Positions 54,590 to 63,620 of a stretch of 64,000 nt of DNA are shown here, in pieces (the first letter of the stretch is position 1; each line of letters begins with the position of its first letter). This DNA is from Bacteroidales bacterium. GTDB lineage: Bacteria > Bacteroidota > Bacteroidia > Bacteroidales > UBA3824. Under the pieces are notes generated by a model. That model was not told the DNA's origin, ran no database searches, and saw nothing but the letters and a program-made list of their open reading frames with translations. Location: positions 1 through 64,000 of the forward strand of contig JAFXZT010000041.1 in the NCBI GenBank assembly GCA_017541145.1, in the 5' to 3' direction. The translations under genes and the position numbers were made by a program.

Positions 54590-56089
54590 ATGAAAAAAGC
54601 AATTGCAATGATTCTCTCGCAAATAGCTGTTTTGCCGCTGTTTGCACAAGAACCTTGTCTTGATCCGCTAAAAGTAAACATGCCGTTGTTTCAAACCAAA
54701 TACACGGCAGATCCATCACCGCTGAAAGTTGGCGATACACTTTTTTTATACACTTCACACGATGCATCACCGGAAGATATTCCGGATGAAAACGAAAAAA
54801 ATTCAGCCGGATTTTTCATGTACGACTGGCTTTTGTGGTCAACAACCGACATGGTAAACTGGACGGAACATGGTGCTGTAGCGTCGCTAAAAGATATAAA
54901 ATGGCGCAGTCGCGAAAACGGAGCTTGGGCAATTCAAACCATTGAGCGCAACGGTAAATTTTATCTTTACGCACCTTTGCACGGTCACGGAATCGGAGTT
55001 TTGGTAGCAGATTCGCCTTACGGTCCGTTTAAAGATCCGCTCGGGAAACCACTTGTTTGGCAAACCGAACATTGGGAAGATATTGATCCAACTGTTTGGA
55101 TTGATGACGACGGACAGGCTTACATGTATTGGGGCAATCCGTACACTTATTGCATAAAACTCAACGAGGACATGATTTCTACCCAAGGCGATATTTACGT
55201 TTTGAATCCTCAAGACGGTAAAATGCGTCCGGTAAAAGAAGAAGGTTCAAAAATCAACCTCAGAATACCTCAGGAAGAAAAGAAAGACTGGGCTGTAAAA
55301 CATTATCAGGAAGGTCCGTGGTTCTACAAACGCAACGGTCATTATTACATGGGATATGCCTCAACATGCTGTCCCGAAGGTTTGGGATACGCCATGAGCG
55401 ATTCTCCGATGGGACCTTGGAAATATAAAAATTATCTGATGGCTCCAACCAACCGCGACCGTGGAAATCACCCCGGAATTGTTGATTACAAAGGTCATTC
55501 ATACTTGTTCGGACAAAACTACGATTTGATGCATCTCGATACTTACGAGCATCACGAACGACGCAGTGTTTCTGCTGTTGAATTTACTTACAATCAAGAC
55601 GGAACTATCCCAGAATCACCATATTGGCTTGACCATAAACCAATGAAACAGCTTGAATGGTTTAATCCGTTCAAACGTGTAGAAGCAGAAACAATGGCTT
55701 GGGGGTACGGTCTGAAAACTGCAAAAATGGGTATCGAAAATACTGGTGTGGTTGAAAAAATGCCGTATTCTACCGGCCGAAAAAATATGTATGTTTACGA
55801 CCTTAACAACGGAGAATATATCAGACTCAGAGGCGTGGATTTCGGCAAAGGCGCAAAGAAATTCAATATCACAGCCGCTGCTACAGGCAAAGCAAAAGTA
55901 ACACTCAGATTGGACTCAAAAGATGGTCAAGTAATTGGTTTTGCGCAAATTAACGAAACCGGCTCTTTGGAAAAATATGTAAATTTTCAAGGTAAAGTAA
56001 AAGGCGCAAACGGTATTCATGACTTGTACTTATGTTTTGAAAACGTATCAGGCGAAATAAGATTAGATTGGTGGAAATTTGAAAAATAA
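54590..56089 (+). CDS. GH43 - CBM6 glycosidase, periplasmic
   Basis: A 499-residue enzyme with a signal peptide ending LFAQ (about residue 20). The GH43 propeller (about 33-355) has Asp41 (TADPSP), Asp166 (DIDPTV) and Glu241 (YQEGPW). A C-terminal CBM6-like module (about 365-499) starts KRVEAETMAWG and ends RLDWWKF. The pattern matches the GH43-CBM6 half of the protein encoded at 43819, without its esterase part. Specificity (arabinofuranosidase or xylosidase) cannot be settled by eye. The next gene follows after 12 bases. Confidence 0.92.
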   Translation: MKKAIAMILSQIAVLPLFAQEPCLDPLKVNMPLFQTKYTADPSPLKVGDTLFLYTSHDASPEDIPDENEKNSAGFFMYDWLLWSTTDMVNWTEHGAVASLKDIKWRSRENGAWAIQTIERNGKFYLYAPLHGHGIGVLVADSPYGPFKDPLGKPLVWQTEHWEDIDPTVWIDDDGQAYMYWGNPYTYCIKLNEDMISTQGDIYVLNPQDGKMRPVKEEGSKINLRIPQEEKKDWAVKHYQEGPWFYKRNGHYYMGYASTCCPEGLGYAMSDSPMGPWKYKNYLMAPTNRDRGNHPGIVDYKGHSYLFGQNYDLMHLDTYEHHERRSVSAVEFTYNQDGTIPESPYWLDHKPMKQLEWFNPFKRVEAETMAWGYGLKTAKMGIENTGVVEKMPYSTGRKNMYVYDLNNGEYIRLRGVDFGKGAKKFNITAAATGKAKVTLRLDSKDGQVIGFAQINETGSLEKYVNFQGKVKGANGIHDLYLCFENVSGEIRLDWWKFEK

Positions 56090-56101
56090 TTCAATAAAAA
56101 A

Positions 56102-58135
56102 ATGAAAAGACTAATATTAACAATTGCAACATTTTGTGCGTTGAACGCAACGGCACAAAATCCCTATTTGCCACTTTGGGAACACCTTCCCGACGGCGAA
56201 CCGCGTGTATTTGAAGACCCTGACCATCCGGGCAAATACCGTGCTTATATCATTGGCTCTCACGACACTCACTACAACGAATATTGCGGAAATGATATCC
56301 GTATGTGGAGTGCACCTGTTGAAGATCTCAATAATTGGGTAGACGAAGGACCGATTTTCTCGTATTTTATCGACGGACATTGGGATACGATGTTTGCTCC
56401 TGATTTGGTGGAAGTTAACGACAAAGAAACCGGTAAACGTACCTACTATCTTTATCCTCACTCAAGAGGTTGGCGCAGAGTTCCGATGGTATGTAAATCA
56501 GATCGTCCGGACGGTCCGTTTACTCCGATAAACCTCACCGAAGACGGAAGAGCTTGTTTGGAAGGTTCGTTAATAGATTTTGACCCGTCGGTATTTATCG
56601 AAAATATCACAAACAAAAAAGATAAAGATTACAAAAAAGGATTCCGAGCATACGTTTTTTACGGTTTTCAACATTCTACAGCTTGCGAGTTAGACCAGAA
56701 TACCATGTATTCAAAACGTCCCGGAACTGAACTTATCGACCCGTTTATCCCGGCATGCAGCTGGGACGGTAAACTTCTTGACAAACCCGGTTCAGAATAC
56801 AAAGCACTTGGCAAAGGACAAAACCCATTGGATTTCAATTTCTTTGAGGCATCATCAATCCGTCAAGTCGGTAACAAATACGTAATGGTATTTTCAGGTT
56901 ACTCAGGAAAAGAATACGGAGTCGGCAACACAAATTCGGCTTTGAGATATGCTTACGGAGATTCACCACTCGGACCATGGCGTGCTGGTGGCGTTTTGGT
57001 GGATTCACGCGGTGTTGTACTCAACGAAGACGGTTCTCACCTTATGACAACGAACGGCAGTCACAACACTCACGGTTCTATTCAGGAAATCAACGGTCAG
57101 TGGTACGTATTTTATCACCGTCCGCCAAGAGGTTTCGGCTATGCACGTCAAGCGATGGTAGCTCCTATCAAAATCACTTGGGACAAAAAGAAAGTTGCAG
57201 ACGGAGGCGTTGTTAAAATTACAGCTTACGACCCGTATGCTGCCGACAACGAATGGTCAGCAAAAGCAAAAGACGGCAATCACTACACCGGAGCAGAAAT
57301 CACGAGCGAAGGTTTCCAAATTTTCGGTCTTCCTCCTTACAACTATTATTCAGCAGGTTACGCTTGTTTTATGACAGGTAACAGTTGGATGCAAGACAAT
57401 CACGATGTTTGGAACAACAGCATGGACGTTGCCGGAATTACTAATAAAGGTGTTGTCGGTTTCAAATATTTCGGTTTTGGCGGTTTGACTGCTGATTCTA
57501 AAGGTATAAAAGCATTTGAAGGTATCAAAAAAGGTGACGGCGCAACCATCAATCTCAATCTTTCGTCGCAAGGGCACGGTGCATTTAAAATTCATGTGAT
57601 GATGGACGGACCTTATGCAAATTCAACTTGGAACGGTAAGGAAATCGCTGTAATTGAAGTTGGTGAAAACGCTCCAAAATATCCGACCGTTTATTCTGCA
57701 AAAGTTCCTCAAGTAGAAGGACTTAGTGGTAAACATGCAATTTATTTGGTTTGTGAAGGACCAGATGTAACAGAACCTGAACCTAAAAATCCGTGGGAAA
57801 AACGTCAAACAACTCCATACGGTTTGTTTGATCTTCACGGCATAGGATTCACCAAAAACAACGAAAAATTTGAAGTTCCGCAAGTTCCTCAAATAGAAAT
57901 CGTTGCCGACGGTAACAAACTTACAGTTCCGGAAACACCCGTTTATTTCACAAATTTCAACGGTTATTTTGAATGTAATCATTATCAAGTTTACGGCCCG
58001 TTAACAGACAAATCAGATTTGAAAGTTACTTCCAATAATCCGGAAGTAAAAATCACAGTCAGCAAAATAGTTGACGGACGTGCCACTGCAAAAGCAGTTT
58101 ACAAAGGTAAAGAAAAAGTATTCTTGATTAACTAA
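56102..58135 (+). CDS. GH43-like propeller glycosidase with C-terminal beta domains
   Basis: A 677-residue protein with a signal peptide ending NATAQ (residue 19). The N-terminal propeller (about 20-370) has GH43-like features: Asp39 (RVFEDPDH), Asp161 (DFDPSVF) and Glu249 (FFEASSIR), with DSPLGPW and HGSIQEING segments typical of clan GH-F. The middle (about 375-590) is a CBM6-like beta module that ends with a HAIYLVCEG strand, and the last 70 residues form a small Ig-like domain. It belongs to a more divergent GH43 subfamily than the three others here. It ends the plus-strand operon, followed by a strong terminator. Confidence 0.82.
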   Translation: MKRLILTIATFCALNATAQNPYLPLWEHLPDGEPRVFEDPDHPGKYRAYIIGSHDTHYNEYCGNDIRMWSAPVEDLNNWVDEGPIFSYFIDGHWDTMFAPDLVEVNDKETGKRTYYLYPHSRGWRRVPMVCKSDRPDGPFTPINLTEDGRACLEGSLIDFDPSVFIENITNKKDKDYKKGFRAYVFYGFQHSTACELDQNTMYSKRPGTELIDPFIPACSWDGKLLDKPGSEYKALGKGQNPLDFNFFEASSIRQVGNKYVMVFSGYSGKEYGVGNTNSALRYAYGDSPLGPWRAGGVLVDSRGVVLNEDGSHLMTTNGSHNTHGSIQEINGQWYVFYHRPPRGFGYARQAMVAPIKITWDKKKVADGGVVKITAYDPYAADNEWSAKAKDGNHYTGAEITSEGFQIFGLPPYNYYSAGYACFMTGNSWMQDNHDVWNNSMDVAGITNKGVVGFKYFGFGGLTADSKGIKAFEGIKKGDGATINLNLSSQGHGAFKIHVMMDGPYANSTWNGKEIAVIEVGENAPKYPTVYSAKVPQVEGLSGKHAIYLVCEGPDVTEPEPKNPWEKRQTTPYGLFDLHGIGFTKNNEKFEVPQVPQIEIVADGNKLTVPETPVYFTNFNGYFECNHYQVYGPLTDKSDLKVTSNNPEVKITVSKIVDGRATAKAVYKGKEKVFLIN

Positions 58136-58155
58136 TTTTTTGTAAATAACCAACT

Positions 58156-58198
58156 TACCCCGCAGTTTAGAAATTCTGAATTGCGGGGTATTTTTTTT
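58156..58198 (+). terminator. Terminator of the plus-strand xylan operon
   Basis: TACCCCGCA (58156-58164) pairs perfectly with TGCGGGGTA (58182-58190) and is followed by eight T. It lies 20 bases after the last stop codon. Confidence 0.9.
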
Positions 58199-58214
58199 AG
58201 CAAACTAAAATAAT

Positions 58215-58462
58215 TAACTTTGCAGCACGGTGATTTCATTTAACACCGAATTTAACAAATAAAACAAATTTTAAATTACTACTAATAAATTAAAATTCAA
58301 TAAGTTGAATTGTAATTTTACTAATTAAACGAATTTTTACGCATTTGTTAAATTCGCCGCCGCTTGTGGCATTTGTTTAATGTAATTTATTGTAAAACAA
58401 TTTGTTTAATTCGTTTTATTCGGTGATATTTTCTTAAATGAAAGAACCGTAACTTTGCAGCA
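58215..58462 (+). repeat. AT-rich repeat region with inverted repeats and duplicated promoter box
   Basis: TAACTTTGCAGCA, a -7-like box plus flanks, occurs at 58215 and again at 58450. Between them, CGAATTTAACAAAT (58247-58260) has a perfect inverted copy at 58343-58356, and a longer imperfect inverted pair runs from 58244-58270 to 58399-58425 (23 of 27). The gap 58136-58488 holds this and the terminator, and no gene. Confidence 0.55.
58450..58457 (+). promoter_or_regulatory. Candidate -7 promoter box for the nitrilase-family gene
   Basis: TAACTTTG fits the TAnnTTTG consensus and lies 31 bases before the start codon at 58489. A TTTT-rich segment lies about 18 bases upstream in place of TTTG. 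Confidence 0.5.
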
Positions 58463-58488
58463 AAACCGATAAAAAAAGTATTTAAACC

Positions 58489-59286
58489 ATGGCAGGAATT
58501 TTATGTATTCAGATTGATTCAGAATTTGGAAATAAAGAAGTTAACAAAAAAAAGATAGAAAAAATACTTGACGAAAATTCACAACATAAATTGGATTTAG
58601 TTTTGTTTCCTGAGTTTTTTTCAACAAGTACAGCTTACAGAAATTTTCCTGAAGACGAAAACGGCGGACAAACCATTGAATGGGCATGCAATCTTGCCCA
58701 AAAATACAATACGAATATAATAGCCGGAACAATTGTAAGAAAAGTTTCGGACAAATTTTACAACACATCTTTTGCGATAAGCCGTAACGGAGAAACTCTC
58801 GCAAAATACGACAAAATTCATCTTTACAACTATACGGGCGGCAAAGAAGGCACATTCAATTCGCCTGGAGACAAAATTGTGACTGTGGATTTTGATTTTG
58901 CGCGTGTCGGAATGGCAATTTGTTTTGACATCAGATATCCGCTTCATTTCAACAAACTTATAAAAAAGGAAGTTGACATCATAGCGTTGCCAACAGCATG
59001 GCTAATACCGGCGGAAAGTTTTAAAAACGGGCTTGAAACGGTAAGAGAGATGTGGGTTTCGATGCTAAGAACGCGGGCTTACGACAACATGGTATATTTT
59101 GCGGTTTGCAATCAGTTCGGGAAAGCGACGGATGCGGTATGGGGCATTGGAGATTCGATGATAATATCGCCGGAAGCCGAAATTCTTGCGAAAATAGAAA
59201 ACGGCGAAGGCGCAATCTACTCAGAAATTCAAATCGAAAAAGTCAAAGAGTTACGAAAAACTTTCCCAATCGCAAAAATTGACTAA
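58489..59286 (+). CDS. Carbon-nitrogen hydrolase (nitrilase superfamily amidohydrolase)
   Basis: A 265-residue cytoplasmic enzyme hydrolysing a small amide or carbamoyl compound. The Glu-Lys-Cys triad is visible: Glu42 (LFPEFFS), Lys109 (KYDKIHLY) and Cys145 (ICFDIRYP). The IHLY and DIRYP signatures are those of the omega-amidase / Nit group (for example YafV-type deaminated-glutathione or 2-oxo-amide amidases). The exact substrate is not clear. It stands alone between the xylan operon terminator and a convergent defence operon, behind a repeat-rich promoter region. Confidence 0.92.
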   Translation: MAGILCIQIDSEFGNKEVNKKKIEKILDENSQHKLDLVLFPEFFSTSTAYRNFPEDENGGQTIEWACNLAQKYNTNIIAGTIVRKVSDKFYNTSFAISRNGETLAKYDKIHLYNYTGGKEGTFNSPGDKIVTVDFDFARVGMAICFDIRYPLHFNKLIKKEVDIIALPTAWLIPAESFKNGLETVREMWVSMLRTRAYDNMVYFAVCNQFGKATDAVWGIGDSMIISPEAEILAKIENGEGAIYSEIQIEKVKELRKTFPIAKID

Positions 59287-59310
59287 AAAGGGAAGAGTTA
59301 GCTTGACTGA

Positions 59311-59352
59311 AAGGTAGATTTTTTTTGGAAAACTAAAAGAAAATCTATCCTT
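59311..59352. terminator. Weak hairpin between convergent genes
   Basis: AAGGTAGATTTT (59311-59322) pairs with AAAATCTATCCTT (59340-59352) with one bulged base. It lies 25 bases after the nitrilase stop codon. There is no good U run directly after it, so termination activity is uncertain. Confidence 0.35.
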
Positions 59353-59455
59353 CAAATCCCGCTTTTTTTAATTTTTCGTAATTAATCTGATTTCCTTAAT
59401 AAAATTCTGTTTCATATTAACAGCGGTCAGTTATTCTATGAATCTTTCCTAATAA

Positions 59456-62400
59456 TTATTTCACTAAAATTTCACATATTCGTTTCCATTCTGGTCCACT
59501 CAACATCGAATTGACGGGTTTAATCCCATCCCAATCAGAATTGGTAAATGATTTAACCATTTTTCTTAAATCGTCAAGTGTATAGTGATTCAGTGGCTTG
59601 TCGACCGTATTTTGTAATGTGGAAGACAATGCACGAGGAATACCAATCATTCTGAGAGCCAATGACTTATCACTATCTACACCGAAATAAACCAAAGAAG
59701 GTATCAACGAATCGTGTATTTCGGTTTCATCTCCTTTGATTATACCTTCCAATGCACTCAACCCCCAAGACGCTTTAAATCGTATATCATTCATCTTTTT
59801 GACAAAATCTGTTATACGCTTCTCTCGATTGTCGGCAGTTTGATTTATAATACTAAATGAGGGATGCATATTGGCAATGACGTCATATTTGCTGCCTTTG
59901 ACCCAACTTATTATCATTTTGGCATATAAATCGGGATTGAATGGTTGTGTACTATGTTCTATACCAAGTTTTGTTTCTTTTAACTGGGCAATAACACTTA
60001 TTTTTTCGGATAAATTAGAAGCATCATTTGGATTAAAAACATTTGACTGCCCCCAATCCGTGATGTATAAAAGTTCAGGATTGTTTTTCGCCCCTTGCAT
60101 AATTTTAAGTACGGAAGGAACAGAAAATCCTGTTTTGTCTGCAAATGACAAGAGTCCTAAATTGTTATTATTTTGAGACTGTATATGCAAATATATTGAT
60201 TTACATATAGATATAAACTTACGTCTTTTTTCTTCTGTATCCAACAGATAATATTCTAACGAATCCTTGAACAAATCTTCAACTTCGGACACATAGTAAC
60301 TATCGCCTCCAACTGTGAGCAAATGCACAAAATATTGGATTAGAGGTGATAATGCGGCCGAATGTTCTAACAATAATCCGCCAAGATTATCATTAGACTG
60401 CAAATACTCGTTGATTTTATCAGCATTGTCGAACAAGTCAGCAAGAACACTAACTAATTCGTTCGCACTCTTCTTGATTAACTCTTTTGCTTTGTGTTTA
60501 TTGGTGTCTGTATTAAATGGAAGTATAATTTTTCCATAGTTATCTACCAATGTTCTTCCCGCCCTGCCAGCAATGTTCCAAAAATCGTTTGCTGTTAAAA
60601 GTGTATCACCTTTGCGATAGTCATCAAAAAAAACTGTTGATACAGGGAAATTTACACCCTCCGCTATTGTCGTTGTAGCACAGACATATTGTATTTTTCG
60701 TTCACGAATCAAATGTTCAACTAACAATCGAGTCTCATCCGACATACCGGCGTGATGCGTGGCGATACCTTTTGACAGCACTTTTGAAAGTGTTGTGGCA
60801 GTACCGACCTCATCTTCAATGAATTTTTGAACTAACTTTACGTCATCGTCAATAGTGAAACGATCTATAATGTTATAAATAAAATCGGCTCTGTTGTTCG
60901 CTGTTCCTTTCCCATAGCACAATGTTAAGAAAGTTTTGTTTTTTTCTGCAAAATGTTTTACCGCAGTTTCTAATATCTGGTCTTTTTTACCGGAACTCGT
61001 AATTTCATTCGGATTTGGAAATGATTTCCCTCCAATAGGAACACTCGAATTGTAAGGAGTGGACAGGATTTCAACTGTACACTCGTTTCGACGAACTGTT
61101 TTTTTTATATCAAGTCCAAATATAAGTTTCTCTGACGGTTTCCAATCAACTTCAATTGAATTTCCACCGCCTAACCAATCAACGAGAACTTCACCTGAGT
61201 TTTTAATAAATGGAGAAAGCAACATATACTTGGCGTTAGGGCGTTCTCGCCTCAAAATTGCCATCAAAAGTTCGAGTTTTGCCCCCCGTTCACCGTTTTG
61301 TATTGTATGAGCCTCGTCAAGAACAAACAACGACACCTCTTGAACAGACGGATGCTGCCGTCTGATTAACAAATCTAATTTTTCGGGAGTTGATACTAAT
61401 ATATCTATATTATCACCGCTGCATAAAAAGTTGTTTTCAACAGGGTCTATCTCGATTGCCGATGATGTTTTTTCGATACAAAAGTTCAACGGTTCTAAAT
61501 CTTCTTTTAAATCGTAATACACCTGATTGACCAAGGCTCGGGACGGTACAATATACACGACCTTTGCATCTGGTATCAATGCCTTGGTAATTAGTATATT
61601 AAATTCAGCCATCAGTGTTTTACCAGCACTTGTGGGCATTTGAAGGACAATAGCATTAGCGGCAATATTTAATAAATTATTTTCTAATGCTTTACGTTGT
61701 GATGGAAGTAATTCTAGTAGACCTGACTCTGCTTTGTTTCTGCAAAGTTTTTTTATTTTGTCGTTCAAATTTGTGCGTTTCCAAATAGCATTGTCCGCCA
61801 ACGTTTTAAGTCCGAATTCAAATATATCAAGAAATCCTAATAGCCTTGCATTATTAGTTGATAAACGTTTGGCTATATCCAAATGCTGTCGAATAACAGC
61901 ATCAATTCTTCCGCCTTTATAATCATAGCCGCTTATAAGATAGTTTGCAGTTTCTACCAATGCCTTTGACAGGTGGTAAAACGCCAATAGAGAATAAGCC
62001 TCATCGACTTGACTTGTCAAAGAAAATCTATTAAGATATTGTGTCTCGTAATCGGACTGTTGTTCTTGAAGTTTATGTATTATAGACAACGCTTCTCTAA
62101 TGTCCGTGAAACCATTCTGTTTACGGACGAGTAGCAAAAACGCTTCTAATGTTTTGTTTATTAGTTTATGTTTCCAATTATCTATGTTATTATTTGGCTT
62201 AAATTCTTTTAAATCAATCCTTATGCTTATAAGTTGATTTGCTTTTAACGCTAAATTCGCCAAATAAAAGTAGTACAAGGTCTCAGAATCAATACCTTCT
62301 ATGCCAAAAACATTTTCAAATCCCTGTTTGCAATCATTTGATGAAATGTTTATAGTTCTCAATAATTTATAGGCAGTTTGTGAATGAGCATCGGAACCTC

Positions 62401-62578
62401 CGTCATTGGAACCAAATATAGCGTTAGCCATAAAAAAGGAAAGCCTACACACCTCATCCATACCGAAAGAAGTGTCTGTTGAGAACCCTAATTGTTCAAA
62501 AACATAATCCTTTTCGGTATTGGTTATCAGTGTACTAATAACTTCCGATTTTAATATGTTATCAATAATGCTATTCAT
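59456..62578 (-). CDS. hamB: Hachiman-type defence helicase (HamB-like, Ski2-like SF2 helicase)
   Basis: A 1040-residue superfamily 2 helicase. A helical N-terminal region (1-290) precedes the motor: Walker A MPTSAGKTLMAE (Lys320), motif Ia VPSRALVNQ, TPEKLD (397-402), DEAH box at 421-424, motif V TTIAEGVNFP and motif VI NIAGRAGR. The rest (about 700-1040) is a C-terminal accessory region. The order and motifs are those of Ski2/MER3-like helicases, the type found as HamB/AbpB in Hachiman anti-phage systems. Its start overlaps the upstream gene by 8 bases, and that gene encodes a HamA-like nuclease. In known systems HamB scans DNA and releases HamA to degrade it. Confidence 0.88.
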   Translation of the reverse strand: MNSIIDNILKSEVISTLITNTEKDYVFEQLGFSTDTSFGMDEVCRLSFFMANAIFGSNDGGSDAHSQTAYKLLRTINISSNDCKQGFENVFGIEGIDSETLYYFYLANLALKANQLISIRIDLKEFKPNNNIDNWKHKLINKTLEAFLLLVRKQNGFTDIREALSIIHKLQEQQSDYETQYLNRFSLTSQVDEAYSLLAFYHLSKALVETANYLISGYDYKGGRIDAVIRQHLDIAKRLSTNNARLLGFLDIFEFGLKTLADNAIWKRTNLNDKIKKLCRNKAESGLLELLPSQRKALENNLLNIAANAIVLQMPTSAGKTLMAEFNILITKALIPDAKVVYIVPSRALVNQVYYDLKEDLEPLNFCIEKTSSAIEIDPVENNFLCSGDNIDILVSTPEKLDLLIRRQHPSVQEVSLFVLDEAHTIQNGERGAKLELLMAILRRERPNAKYMLLSPFIKNSGEVLVDWLGGGNSIEVDWKPSEKLIFGLDIKKTVRRNECTVEILSTPYNSSVPIGGKSFPNPNEITSSGKKDQILETAVKHFAEKNKTFLTLCYGKGTANNRADFIYNIIDRFTIDDDVKLVQKFIEDEVGTATTLSKVLSKGIATHHAGMSDETRLLVEHLIRERKIQYVCATTTIAEGVNFPVSTVFFDDYRKGDTLLTANDFWNIAGRAGRTLVDNYGKIILPFNTDTNKHKAKELIKKSANELVSVLADLFDNADKINEYLQSNDNLGGLLLEHSAALSPLIQYFVHLLTVGGDSYYVSEVEDLFKDSLEYYLLDTEEKRRKFISICKSIYLHIQSQNNNNLGLLSFADKTGFSVPSVLKIMQGAKNNPELLYITDWGQSNVFNPNDASNLSEKISVIAQLKETKLGIEHSTQPFNPDLYAKMIISWVKGSKYDVIANMHPSFSIINQTADNREKRITDFVKKMNDIRFKASWGLSALEGIIKGDETEIHDSLIPSLVYFGVDSDKSLALRMIGIPRALSSTLQNTVDKPLNHYTLDDLRKMVKSFTNSDWDGIKPVNSMLSGPEWKRICEILVK

Positions 62579-63407
62579 CTTTTGGTGTTATTAGTTCTCG
62601 AACCTTGTGATAGAACTCATCAACTGTTTCATCAATAGTTTTATTACTGAATGAAAGAATCGAAAAATGAACTGAGTTCGGTTCAAATTCAACAGAATTG
62701 TTTTTTAATTTGCCAAAGTCTTTTTCTTCGTCAACACATTCATAGTCTCTTATCAACGTGCAGCCATATGTAATAGAATACCTATCTGACTCATTGTTAT
62801 TTATCAAGATAATAGCCAATCCAAGAATTGATGCATCCTTGGGATTCAATCGCTTGCAGTATTCTGTCAATCGTTGAATCACAATAGGAGGATTCTCGTG
62901 ATAGTTTTTATGTGTGGCATACAATGAATCTTTGTTGGAGTCAACTACTGATGGAGGATTTTCTTTTGCAGCGGACACTTTGGCTTCGCCGAGTAATATT
63001 TTAACCGACGTGTCATCTAATTGGTAGCCAATTGCATCCAATCCTCGTCCGGGCATATCGGAGCGTTCCCTGAACGATATATTTTTCAACGGAATAACAA
63101 ATCGTTCTCCGTCTGGTAGTTTTTCTTCAAAATAATATGTCATAAGGAGTTCACCCAAATCACTTCTGAAAATATCTCTAACCGCTTGTGGCTGTTCGCC
63201 ATTTTCTCGTTTCAAATCAATTGCCACTGCGTTTTGAGTAATAATCTTTTTTAGTTCGTCGGTATTGAACCCTACATCTGAGAACAATTTGCCGTCTAAA
63301 TCTGCATAATTAAAATTGGCATACGAACGTTGCTCCAAATATTTCTCGGCAAATTTTTGGATTAACGCATCAAAAACTCTTATGTCTAATTTTTTAAATG
63401 TATGCAT
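62571..63407 (-). CDS. hamA: Hachiman-type nuclease effector (HamA-like, DUF1837)
   Basis: A 278-residue protein with a PD-(D/E)XK nuclease core: Glu86 in RSDLGELLM, Asp124 in GRGLDAIGY and Glu141-x-Lys143 in LLGEAKVS. This spacing and the GRGLDAIG segment fit DUF1837, the HamA/AbpA family. The gene is first in the operon and overlaps the helicase gene by 8 bases, exactly the hamA-hamB layout. All presumed catalytic residues are present, so the system may be active. A candidate promoter box lies 164 bases upstream. Confidence 0.85.
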   Translation of the reverse strand: MHTFKKLDIRVFDALIQKFAEKYLEQRSYANFNYADLDGKLFSDVGFNTDELKKIITQNAVAIDLKRENGEQPQAVRDIFRSDLGELLMTYYFEEKLPDGERFVIPLKNISFRERSDMPGRGLDAIGYQLDDTSVKILLGEAKVSAAKENPPSVVDSNKDSLYATHKNYHENPPIVIQRLTEYCKRLNPKDASILGLAIILINNNESDRYSITYGCTLIRDYECVDEEKDFGKLKNNSVEFEPNSVHFSILSFSNKTIDETVDEFYHKVRELITPKDE

Positions 63408-63570
63408 AATTTTATTCTACAAGTATACAATTCATATACCCTCTAAAAACAATTGTCTGGCAAATATTTCTTCGTAGATTCAACCCACAAATACAATTTT
63501 TTATATTCACAGCATTCTTTTATGTTGTATGTTATCAAATTTCATAATTGCGTGCTATAACTTGACGGGA

Positions 63571-63578
63571 CAAAGGTA
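63571..63578 (-). promoter_or_regulatory. Candidate -7 box for the Hachiman operon
   Basis: On the minus strand this reads TACCTTTG, a TAnnTTTG match, in the spacer between vsr and hamA. It is 163 bases before the hamA start, and the -33 region is only T-rich. Confidence 0.4.
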
Positions 63579-63620
63579 GAAATTTTAAAAAAAAATGAAA
63601 TAAAAATTTCTGACAACTTC

